Source of the DNA: Methylococcaceae bacterium
GTDB taxonomy: Bacteria; Pseudomonadota; Gammaproteobacteria; Methylococcales; Methylomonadaceae
Direction: 5' to 3'
NCBI GenBank assembly: GCA_947506075.1
Contig: CANNNN010000043.1
Location: forward strand, 1 to 12,175
DNA: 12,175 nt
A program made the translations under genes and the position numbers. Numbering within the stretch: position 1 is the stretch's first letter; each line of letters begins with the position of its first letter. The notes beneath the pieces were generated by a model. It ran no database searches, was not told where the DNA came from, and saw only the letters and a list, made by a program, of their open reading frames with translations. Shown here one piece after another: positions 5,975 to 12,175 of this stretch.

Positions 5975-7867
5975 TTAGAGCTCATTGATGTTATCGGGCA
6001 AATCAAAAGAGATTTGTTTGTCGCTCCATTTCGCTGTTCCTATGGTAATCCATGGGGACGTGAAATTCTTGTGCAATTGGTCATGAACCCAGTAGGAGGG
6101 CGCGCTAATTTTTTTCAGCTTGATGTTGAAGACAGCGTTATCAAGGTTCAAGCCAATTTTTTGTCCCCAAAAAGCAGTGACTTTCATGATGAATTTATGC
6201 AGGCGTTGGTTTTCGATGTTGGGTGTAACGGCAATATTGGCCCACATGGAATGAACGCGTCCCCAGTTTGGCGCAAGAAGACGGCCCTGTTCGTTGACAA
6301 AAGGCAGGTCATGTTCATTGCCATTTTGGTCGTTGTAGGTGATCGCTAAAATATGCTCATAGCCGGTAAAATGGTCGTGTAGGTAAAGGGCATGCGGGGT
6401 AATGCCTAAGAAGGTCTGAGAGATCATTAAAGTGGCGTTACTGGCTTGCGAGATAATGCTTTGAGGGTTGTCCGCATTGAGTCTGTAAATGATCCCGTAA
6501 TGAACGGAACTGTTTAATTGCAATACCAGCAGCGCAAGCAATATTTTTGCAAGCTTTCTTGAAAACGCCCTCGGTTTTTGCGCGGCAACGGATTCAAAAA
6601 AATGATGATAGAGCGTGGTGTCAGGGAGGGCTTTTGAGATAAGACAATCCGATGTGCAAGGCATGCGCATGCGGTTATCGGCAATGATCCGGTATTTATT
6701 TAAAGTCAGCTGATAAATCCCCGGAAGGCTCAAAATAATGCCGATCGGAAATAGATAGCGCATTTTTTTAAAAATCTGAATATAAGTGTCAACGCCTGAA
6801 TAAATGCGCTGCGTGGAATCCAGGGCGTACAGATCGGTTAACAGTGTTTCATTATTGATCGTAGCAAGTGCCGGATAAAGTGCAGCATGTTCCTGGGCGC
6901 TTTTAAAGGCTATGCAGTTGAAGATGTCGAAATGATTAAGTATCAGAACGGTGCGGTTGCATAACGGGCAAAGTTGGTCGTAGAACACGGTAAGCGAGAC
7001 TTGTTTTGCAGTGATTAGCCGACTGATCCAACGCCACCATTTAAAGGGGATAAGTAAGGTATAGAAGATCAGCATCCCCAAGCCAAACGGATAAATATTA
7101 AAAGACAAGGTGATGCCAAGATGAAGCCCAAGTCCAATTAATAAATAGACGACGCGTAACCGGCGTTGAGTAAAAAAGAAGATAAACGTAAATTGGAAAA
7201 TTAAAATCGTATAGCTCAGGATATTTTGCAACAGCTTATTGTTCAGTAAGTACGACATGTCGATGGCCGACACATAATAAGGTTGTGTTGCCGGCAGCCA
7301 GGTGCCTAGGCCATTGCGCCAGTGTTCGGCAAACATCTTGTGTATCGACGAGTCAAAGTATAAGAAGCCGAGACAAATTGCTACGGGCAGGGTGTAAGCA
7401 AGCGATGAAACAGTTGGTTTCCGGTAGCTGTCGTAATGAATAAAGGGTGTACTCAGTTTACGTAGAAGTGTGTCTATTGAAAATGCCTTATCTCCAGGCA
7501 TAAAAAGCAGAAAAAAACCCGCTCCGATCATGAACAAGTCAAAGCCGCCATCAAAATCCCTCTGCATCGGCGTGAAGTTCACAAAAATTATCCAGAAAAT
7601 GTAATTGCAGCTTGTTGTAAACCGATAGCGGTAACCAGCAGTAAGAAATGCCGCAATTATGCCCCAGAGGCATAAGAAGAAAGGAATCATTGGGAATTCG
7701 ACATCTATATAGGGTATAGGGTCGAAAATTAAGTGATTAAAATATAACAGGAAAATAATTTCCTGTAAGGTGACTAGGCCGTAAAGAAGTCGAAATAAGC
7801 CTATGCCTGTGGCTGGAGCTTGTTTGGAATGGAGTTCTAATACTTTTGCGGATATAAGTTTATACAT
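5975..7867 (-). CDS. HTTM-family membrane protein fused to a DCC (DUF393) thiol-disulfide domain
   Basis: The product is a 630-aa polytopic membrane protein in three parts. Residues about 20-285 carry many hydrophobic spans and match the HTTM family (related to the membrane part of vitamin-K-dependent gamma-carboxylase), including the loop KMFAEHWRNGLGTW (177-190). Residues about 291-415 form a DCC/DUF393 domain with the signature VFYDQLCPLC (294-303); C300 and C303 are a CXXC-type redox pair, and a second pair, C404 and C408, follows. After one more span (about 437-452), residues 460-630 form a soluble, probably periplasmic domain I do not recognise. HTTM and DCC domains are known partners, but substrate and reaction are unknown; carboxylase activity should not be assumed. 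ATG 7867 has no clear ribosome binding site but gives a sensible N-terminus. The 37-aa lipoprotein gene follows. Confidence 0.85.
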   Translation of the reverse strand: MYKLISAKVLELHSKQAPATGIGLFRLLYGLVTLQEIIFLLYFNHLIFDPIPYIDVEFPMIPFFLCLWGIIAAFLTAGYRYRFTTSCNYIFWIIFVNFTPMQRDFDGGFDLFMIGAGFFLLFMPGDKAFSIDTLLRKLSTPFIHYDSYRKPTVSSLAYTLPVAICLGFLYFDSSIHKMFAEHWRNGLGTWLPATQPYYVSAIDMSYLLNNKLLQNILSYTILIFQFTFIFFFTQRRLRVVYLLIGLGLHLGITLSFNIYPFGLGMLIFYTLLIPFKWWRWISRLITAKQVSLTVFYDQLCPLCNRTVLILNHFDIFNCIAFKSAQEHAALYPALATINNETLLTDLYALDSTQRIYSGVDTYIQIFKKMRYLFPIGIILSLPGIYQLTLNKYRIIADNRMRMPCTSDCLISKALPDTTLYHHFFESVAAQKPRAFSRKLAKILLALLVLQLNSSVHYGIIYRLNADNPQSIISQASNATLMISQTFLGITPHALYLHDHFTGYEHILAITYNDQNGNEHDLPFVNEQGRLLAPNWGRVHSMWANIAVTPNIENQRLHKFIMKVTAFWGQKIGLNLDNAVFNIKLKKISAPSYWVHDQLHKNFTSPWITIGTAKWSDKQISFDLPDNINEL

Positions 7868-7899
7868 TTCATGATTCGAAAAATCCAGAAGATGTATAA

Positions 7900-7905
7900 A
7901 TTATA
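7900..7905 (-). promoter_or_regulatory. Possible -10 box for the HTTM/DCC gene
   Basis: A perfect TATAAT on the - strand (7905-7900) lies about 33 nt before ATG 7867, implying a short leader of about 25 nt. No convincing -35 is found 16-18 bp upstream. The terminator of the 43-aa gene ends just upstream, so the HTTM/DCC gene needs its own promoter and this is the best candidate. Confidence 0.4.
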
Positions 7906-7943
7906 TAAGATTTGCGTGGATGATGCGCTGATAACTAGGCAGA

Positions 7944-7992
7944 TAAAACAAAGGCCGCACTGAATTCATAAAAGAATTGAAGTGGACGGCCT
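7944..7992 (-). terminator. Terminator downstream of the 43-aa membrane protein
   Basis: Read on the - strand, AGGCC (7992-7988) pairs with GGCCT (7956-7952), and CACT/AGTG and GAATT/AATTC segments pair inside with small bulges, closing on a short AT-rich loop. The hairpin is followed by TTGTTTT. It lies about 27 nt past the 43-aa stop codon and fits an imperfect intrinsic terminator. Confidence 0.6.
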
Positions 7993-8018
7993 AAGTTAAG
8001 GTTAAATCGGGTAAAGAC

Positions 8019-8150
8019 TTACTTTTCGTCGTCTGGGTGTTCAGCAAATACCCATTTTACGAGGAAATAGCCAGCAGCTATAACAACAACCGCGCCGACC
8101 ATACCTGCTGGTTCTTTTAACATTTCGGTGATATCTAAGATCGCTCCCAT
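8019..8150 (-). CDS. Small 43-aa single-span membrane protein
   Basis: ATG at 8150 reads leftward to TAA at 8021-8019. The N-terminal 16 residues (MGAILDITEMLKEPAG) look like an amphipathic helix, residues 17-36 are one membrane span (MVGAVVVIAAGYFLVKWVFA), and the tail EHPDDEK is acidic. AGGA lies 6 nt before the ATG. A consensus-like promoter, a structured leader and a terminator surround it, so it is a self-contained monocistronic gene. The form suggests a small accessory subunit or regulator of a membrane complex, as many single-span micro-proteins are, but I recognise no family and no partner is evident from the neighbours. Confidence 0.78.
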   Translation of the reverse strand: MGAILDITEMLKEPAGMVGAVVVIAAGYFLVKWVFAEHPDDEK

Positions 8151-8172
8151 GGGGTGTCCTACCTATAATTTG

Positions 8173-8204
8173 TATTTTTAAAAATATTGCTAATAACATA
8201 GCAA
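8173..8204 (-). other. Structured leader: palindrome plus stem-loop before the 43-aa gene
   Basis: A perfect 14-bp palindrome, TATTTTTAAAAATA (8173-8186), abuts a 6-bp stem-loop (TTGCTA 8187-8192 with TAGCAA 8199-8204, 6-nt loop). Both fall within the predicted leader of about 58 nt, leaving just over 20 nt free before the start codon for the ribosome binding site. They could be a protein-binding site or an RNA structure that sets stability. AT-richness makes chance a possibility for the palindrome. Confidence 0.35.
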
Positions 8205-8215
8205 ACGGAACGCAA

Positions 8216-8243
8216 ATGATACTTTAGGGGACATTAAAGTCAA
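8216..8243 (-). promoter_or_regulatory. Sigma-70 promoter for the 43-aa membrane protein
   Basis: On the - strand, TTGACT (8243-8238, five of six consensus bases), a 16-bp spacer and TATCAT (8221-8216) make a strong-looking promoter. Transcription would start near 8208, about 58 nt before ATG 8150. Confidence 0.6.
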
Positions 8244-8322
8244 GGCTTATTGTTGTGAGGTTGTGTCGAGTGGCTAGAACTATTGTTTTCGGTTGAAATT
8301 TATTGCTCGATAGCCAGTGTGG

Positions 8323-8328
8323 TATAGT
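8323..8328 (+). promoter_or_regulatory. Extended -10 promoter candidate for the two-gene cassette
   Basis: TATAGT at 8323-8328 is preceded by TG one base away, an extended -10. The -35 region is poor (TTATTG with about 17-bp spacing). The start would be near 8335, roughly 40 nt before the first gene. It is divergent from the promoter at 8216-8243. Confidence 0.4.
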
Positions 8329-8377
8329 TTAAAATCTAAAGCTTAAGTGTTAATACCTTTTTTGATAAGGAACTATG

Positions 8378-8764
8378 ATGAATAGATGCGTTAAAATATT
8401 ATCGTTGACGGCGCTTTTTTTTGCGTTTTCAGCACATGCGGAGGTTGCATTAAAAGATAACTCTGAAATCTTGGGTAAATGGAATTTATATGCGGAAGCA
8501 GCTAAATTGGATGGAGAGCAGAAGGCTGTTAAAATTGAATGGGAGTTTAAATCGGATGGTGCGCTGCAAACAACATCGACGGATTCTGTCGGCAGAACCA
8601 AAGAAATGAAAATAGCCATTAAATATTTCGTCGAAAATGGCGAAATTAAAAAACAAACAACCCCGGGACGGGAAAAATATGAATCCTGCAAAGTTGTTGA
8701 AAAAGAGGGTTCAAAAATGATTTTAAAGTGTACGTATCTTTACTTTTTTCTAACAAAAATATAA
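8378..8764 (+). CDS. Exported small protein, possibly lipocalin-like
   Basis: The product is 128 aa from ATG 8378, chosen over the adjacent ATG 8375 because AAGGA (8367-8371) is then 6 nt away instead of 3. Residues 1-21 are a Sec signal peptide ending S-A-H-A before EVALKD, so the mature protein is about 107 residues and periplasmic or exported. It opens with ILGKWNLY (31-38), a G-x-W motif as in lipocalin-like barrels, and continues with alternating short strands (KIEWEFKSDGAL, MKIAIKYFVENGEI). C104 and C118 could form a disulfide. The family match is from fold impression only; ligand and function are unknown. The next gene starts 19 bp downstream, so they probably share a message. Confidence 0.75.
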   Translation: MNRCVKILSLTALFFAFSAHAEVALKDNSEILGKWNLYAEAAKLDGEQKAVKIEWEFKSDGALQTTSTDSVGRTKEMKIAIKYFVENGEIKKQTTPGREKYESCKVVEKEGSKMILKCTYLYFFLTKI

Positions 8765-8783
8765 TTATAAAGAGGATGTAGCT

Positions 8784-9209
8784 ATGATAAGTGGCATTAT
8801 AATGATCTTTGTGGCGCTCTGGATCTACCAGTCGGCTATGAGAGCAAATACGACTAATGTAATGATGTGGGTTGCAGGCGGTGCGATTGGTTTTTTTGTT
8901 ATGGTATTTATATTCCAATATATAAATATCAACATCTTGGAATCATTTAGAGCCAGTGAGGGCGGAAGTGCTTATGAAGCACTTCAAGGCGCTGACAGAA
9001 AAAATGAAGGCGATTTTACTGGTTTTTCTGGGATACTTAAATCGCTTTATGAAGAGTTATCACCCTCTATCTTCAGCTTCGCTGTCATTGCTTTTTTACG
9101 TCTTAAATTTATTACCAAAGAAATTTTTTCCGTAGCTAATTTATTTGGCGGGCTTAAAGAAATGTTTCAAAGCATTAAACAGAGTTTTAAAACGTCGGCT
9201 GAGAATTAA
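8784..9209 (+). CDS. Small inner-membrane protein of unknown function
   Basis: The product is 141 aa from ATG 8784, with AGAGG at 8771-8775 upstream. There are two clear membrane spans, residues 2-18 and 27-47, then a soluble stretch (about 52-92) with SEGGSAYEALQGADRKNEGDF, a third hydrophobic segment (about 95-108) and a basic, phenylalanine-rich C-terminal helix (about 112-136). I recognise no domain. It is 19 bp downstream of the exported protein gene and directly upstream of a strong terminator, so the two form a closed bicistronic unit. A membrane partner for the exported protein is possible but unproven. Confidence 0.7.
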   Translation: MISGIIMIFVALWIYQSAMRANTTNVMMWVAGGAIGFFVMVFIFQYININILESFRASEGGSAYEALQGADRKNEGDFTGFSGILKSLYEELSPSIFSFAVIAFLRLKFITKEIFSVANLFGGLKEMFQSIKQSFKTSAEN

Positions 9210-9228
9210 AATATTAAGCTGGTTATAA

Positions 9229-9259
9229 AAAAAAGCCCGAGCGTTGCTCGGGCTTTTTT
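9229..9259. terminator. Strong intrinsic terminator, active in both directions
   Basis: A 14-bp perfect stem (9229-9242 with 9246-9259; core GCCCGAGC/GCTCGGGC) closes on a GTT loop, with six Ts on the + strand and eight on the - strand. It ends the bicistronic unit 20 bp after its stop and probably also the leftward DUF2970 gene. The 107 bp from 9260 to 9366 hold only a weak AT-rich inverted repeat (about 9320-9347) and no gene. Confidence 0.92.
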
Positions 9260-9366
9260 ATGGTTGCGGGTCAGTCATGATTAATCGAATACGGAGTAAA
9301 AAGCGCTTAACAAGCTTGACTTAAATCGTTAAAAAAACGTTTAAATCTATGTTCTCGCCACTAAAA

Positions 9367-9552
9367 TTACAAGATTATAGAGACGAGCAAGATCAATCCC
9401 GACACGAACAGCACAGTAAAAACCAATCCCGCAATAATATAAGTCGAAAGAGGTATTTGTTCAGAATCCTTTTGCCTGTTGGCTTCACTTTGTACGCCAA
9501 TGGCCGCAGATAGAACGCTTTTTATGACTTGAATAATCGTAGGTTTTGACAT
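9367..9552 (-). CDS. DUF2970 family small membrane protein
   Basis: The product is 61 aa. I start at ATG 9552 (MSKPTIIQVIKSV) because GGAG (9562-9559) lies 6 nt before it; the upstream ATG at 9558 abuts the GGAG and would leave no spacing, and a TTG start at 9564 would overlap it. The first half has KSVLSAAIGVQSEANRQKDSE and the second half one membrane span, YIIAGLVFTVLFVSGLILLV. This is the layout of the DUF2970 family of proteobacterial small membrane proteins, whose function is unknown. It is monocistronic and divergent from metH, with only 92 bp between the two starts. Confidence 0.8.
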   Translation of the reverse strand: MSKPTIIQVIKSVLSAAIGVQSEANRQKDSEQIPLSTYIIAGLVFTVLFVSGLILLVSIIL

Positions 9553-9577
9553 GCTCATCTCCAAAAAATAGTAAAAA

Positions 9578-9606
9578 ATAATAGTGCTAGCTTAGCTTTT
9601 AAGCAA
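9578..9606 (-). promoter_or_regulatory. Sigma-70 promoter for the DUF2970 gene
   Basis: On the - strand, TTGCTT (9606-9601), a 17-bp spacer and TATTAT (9583-9578) precede the gene, giving a leader of about 20 nt. I find no equally good promoter for metH in the same gap. The -35 box overlaps an in-frame upstream ATG of metH at 9606. Confidence 0.5.
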
Positions 9607-9644
9607 TGATTATCTCCAAAATTAATAACCCCCGGACCGATCCC

Positions 9645-12175
9645 ATGAGCAAAACAGAATTATTAAAGCAGTGCTTGATCCAAAGAATCTTATTTCTCGA
9701 TGGTGCGATGGGTACGATGATCCAAAGCTACAAACTGGAAGAAAAAGACTATCGCGGCGAGCGTTTTGCACAGTGGGAAACGGATCTGAAAGGCAATAAC
9801 GATCTGTTGTCGCTGACCCAGCCGGATATCATTAAAGCGATACATAGTGCCTATTTTGAAGTCGGTTCGGACATCGTCGAAACCAATACTTTCAATGCGA
9901 CCAGTATCGCGATGGCCGATTACAAAATGGAAGCGCTGGCCTATGAAATCAATGTAGAAGCTGCGCGCGTGGCCAGAGAAGCTGCCGACGAATACACTAA
10001 AAAGACCCCGGAAAAGCCGCGTTTTGTGGCCGGCGTTCTAGGTCCTACCAATCGCACGGCCTCAATGTCGCCCGATGTAAACGATCCTGGCTTTAGAAAT
10101 ATTTTTTTCGACGACCTGGTTTTAGCCTACACTGAGGCCACTCGGGGTCTGATCGACGGCGGCGCGGATATTATTCTGATCGAAACCGTGTTCGACACGC
10201 TGAATGCAAAAGCCGCTATTTTTGCGGTTGAACAATACTTTGAACTGATAGGCTATAAACTGCCGGTGATGATTTCCGGCACGATTACCGATGCATCGGG
10301 TCGAACCTTATCCGGGCAAACCGTTGCCGCGTTCTGGAATTCGCTAAAGCATGTAGAACCGATTTCTTTCGGTTTTAACTGCGCCTTAGGCGCAACGGAG
10401 TTACGCCAGTATATCGCCGAATTATCAAGCATTGCCGACACGCATATTTCCGCTCATCCCAATGCAGGCTTGCCTAACGAGTTTGGGGAATATGATGAAA
10501 CACCGGAAGCCATGGCCGCTGAACTGGCCGATTGGGCAAAAAGCGGTTATCTGAATATTATCGGCGGCTGTTGCGGAACTTCACCTGAAAATATCAAGGC
10601 TATCGTAGAAGCCGTTCAACTTCATGCTCCCCGAGTCGTTCCGGAAATACCCAAGCAGTGTCGCTTATCGGGACTCGAGCCGATGAACATCGGGCCGGAT
10701 TCATTATTTGTCAATGTCGGCGAGCGTACCAATGTGACCGGTTCGGCCGCGTTCAAGCGGCTGGTTATTGATGGCGATTTTGAGGCGGCGCTGGATGTCG
10801 CCAAACAGCAGGTTGAAAACGGCGCGCAGATCATCGATATCAATATGGATGAAGGCATGCTGGAGTCCAAGGAAGCGATGGTGCGCTTTTTGATGCTGAT
10901 CGCGTCGGAACCGGATATAGCCAAAGTGCCTATCATGCTGGATTCGTCCAAATGGGAGATTCTGGAAGCTGGCCTTAAGTGCATCCAGGGCAAAGGCGTG
11001 GTCAATTCCATTTCGCTTAAGGAAGGTGAAGATGCGTTTCTCCAGCACGCCAAGCTGGTGCGTCGCTATGGTGCGGCGGTCATCGTGATGGCTTTCGATG
11101 AAGACGGGCAGGCCGATACCCAAGCCCGGAAAGTCGAAATATGCCAACGGGCTTACAAAATTCTGACCGAACAGGTCGGCTTTCCGCCCGAAGACATTAT
11201 TTTCGATCCGAATATCTTCGCCGTTGCGACCGGCATCGACGAACACAATAATTACGGTCTGGATTTTATCGAAGCCACCCGCGAGATCAAGCGCAGCTTG
11301 CCTTACGCGCTTATTTCCGGCGGCGTTTCCAACGTCTCGTTTTCGTTCCGGGGCAATAATCCGGTGCGCGAAGCCATCCACGCAGTGTTTTTATATCATG
11401 CTATCCAGGCGGGCATGGACATGGGTATCGTAAATGCCGGTCAGCTGGCGATTTACGAAGACATTCCCAAAGATTTGCGCGATGCGGTCGAAGCGGTCAT
11501 CTTAAATACCCATGACGGTAGCGGCACCGATAAATTGCTGGAATTGGCCGACAAATATCGCGGCGATGGCAGCAGCAGTGCCGGCAAGGAACAGGATCTG
11601 GAATGGCGCAGCTGGCCGGTCAGCAAACGTCTGGAGCACTCGCTGGTCAAGGGCATCACCGATTATATCGACGAAGATACCGAGCAGGCCAGACTCGAAG
11701 CCGAGCGCCCGCTGCACGTCATCGAAGGCGCGCTGATGGACGGCATGAACGTGGTCGGCGACTTATTCGGTGCCGGCAAAATGTTCCTGCCGCAAGTGGT
11801 CAAATCGGCGCGGGTCATGAAGAAAGCCGTGGCTTATTTGATGCCGTTTATGGATGCAGATAAAGCGGCAGGTGAACGGCAAACCAACGGTAAGATACTG
11901 ATGGCGACCGTCAAAGGCGATGTGCATGATATCGGCAAGAATATCGTCGGCGTGGTTTTGCAATGCAATAATTATGACGTGATTGATCTGGGCGTGATGG
12001 TTCCTGCCGAAAAGATTTTGCAAACTGCGCGCCTTGAAAATGTCGACATTATTGGCTTAAGTGGATTGATTACCCCGTCGCTGGACGAAATGGTTCATGT
12101 CGCCAAAGAAATGCAGCGTCAGGGTTTTACCATTCCGTTGATGATAGGCGGAGCGACCACGTCACGTGCGCATAC
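9645..12175 (+). CDS. metH: Cobalamin-dependent methionine synthase (partial, 3' end beyond window)
   Basis: MetH transfers a methyl group from 5-methyltetrahydrofolate to homocysteine through cobalamin, in the cytoplasm. The frame is open for 843 codons and runs off the window; the full enzyme is about 1,230 residues, so part of the cobalamin domain and all of the reactivation domain are missing. Homocysteine domain: DGAMGTMIQS near the N-terminus and zinc ligands C246 in GFNCALG and C309/C310 in GGCCGT. Folate domain: NVGERTNVTGS from N357. Cobalamin domain: DVHDIG with the lower-ligand H761, then SGL at 806-808. ATG 9645 matches the E. coli start region, but no Shine-Dalgarno is visible. 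An in-frame ATG at 9606 would add 13 residues and also lacks one. I see no room for a cobalamin or SAM riboswitch in the short leader. Confidence 0.96.
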   Translation, partial: MSKTELLKQCLIQRILFLDGAMGTMIQSYKLEEKDYRGERFAQWETDLKGNNDLLSLTQPDIIKAIHSAYFEVGSDIVETNTFNATSIAMADYKMEALAYEINVEAARVAREAADEYTKKTPEKPRFVAGVLGPTNRTASMSPDVNDPGFRNIFFDDLVLAYTEATRGLIDGGADIILIETVFDTLNAKAAIFAVEQYFELIGYKLPVMISGTITDASGRTLSGQTVAAFWNSLKHVEPISFGFNCALGATELRQYIAELSSIADTHISAHPNAGLPNEFGEYDETPEAMAAELADWAKSGYLNIIGGCCGTSPENIKAIVEAVQLHAPRVVPEIPKQCRLSGLEPMNIGPDSLFVNVGERTNVTGSAAFKRLVIDGDFEAALDVAKQQVENGAQIIDINMDEGMLESKEAMVRFLMLIASEPDIAKVPIMLDSSKWEILEAGLKCIQGKGVVNSISLKEGEDAFLQHAKLVRRYGAAVIVMAFDEDGQADTQARKVEICQRAYKILTEQVGFPPEDIIFDPNIFAVATGIDEHNNYGLDFIEATREIKRSLPYALISGGVSNVSFSFRGNNPVREAIHAVFLYHAIQAGMDMGIVNAGQLAIYEDIPKDLRDAVEAVILNTHDGSGTDKLLELADKYRGDGSSSAGKEQDLEWRSWPVSKRLEHSLVKGITDYIDEDTEQARLEAERPLHVIEGALMDGMNVVGDLFGAGKMFLPQVVKSARVMKKAVAYLMPFMDADKAAGERQTNGKILMATVKGDVHDIGKNIVGVVLQCNNYDVIDLGVMVPAEKILQTARLENVDIIGLSGLITPSLDEMVHVAKEMQRQGFTIPLMIGGATTSRAH

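Noticed and set aside
6014..6349. 111-codon open frame on the + strand
   Set aside because: It is antisense to the C-terminal part of the HTTM/DCC gene, with no recognisable domain and no ribosome binding site.
10704..11381. 225-codon open frame on the - strand
   Set aside because: It lies entirely inside metH, whose protein is recognisable through this stretch. The antisense frame has no ribosome binding site or known motif and is a codon-bias shadow.

Overview
The window looks like chromosome from a gammaproteobacterial methylotroph, most likely a type I methanotroph (Methylococcales). The reason is the run of serine-cycle genes at the left edge (malyl-CoA lyase C-terminus, then both malate thiokinase subunits) next to gammaproteobacterial-type TrkA, TrkH and MetH. 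The taxon is inferred from gene content and protein flavour, not from a search.

Layout: (1) Positions 1-2472, + strand: the end of mclA, then mtkA and mtkB. Together these convert malate to malyl-CoA and cleave it to glyoxylate and acetyl-CoA. mtkA most likely starts at a TTG. (2) Positions 2473-2639: a repeat-like element with 25-bp near-perfect inverted arms and a T-run. (3) Positions 2640-5534: trkA and trkH, the NAD-binding regulator and the pore of a Trk potassium-uptake system, separated by a 75-bp spacer of degenerate TAAGG/CCTTA units. (4) Positions 5535-5735: a possible 16-codon ORF with a strong ribosome binding site, then a 16-bp-stem bidirectional terminator between convergent units. 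(5) Positions 5738-8150, - strand: a 37-aa lipoprotein with its own promoter, a 630-aa HTTM/DCC (DUF393) fusion membrane protein, and a 43-aa single-span membrane protein with its own promoter, structured leader and terminator. (6) Positions 8323-9259, + strand: a two-gene cassette (exported lipocalin-like protein and a membrane protein) bounded by a promoter candidate and a strong terminator. (7) Positions 9367-9552, - strand: a DUF2970 membrane protein, divergent from metH. (8) Position 9645 to the end, + strand: the first 843 codons of cobalamin-dependent methionine synthase.

The outer regions hold well-known metabolism and transport genes. The middle (about 5.5-9.6 kb) is a cluster of small membrane and envelope genes of unknown function, three of them under 62 codons. 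I found no CRISPR array, transposase, phage gene, tRNA or rRNA. Nothing here proves a new system. The best leads are the HTTM-DCC fusion with its neighbouring lipoprotein, the 43-aa membrane protein with its structured leader, and the exported/membrane gene pair.
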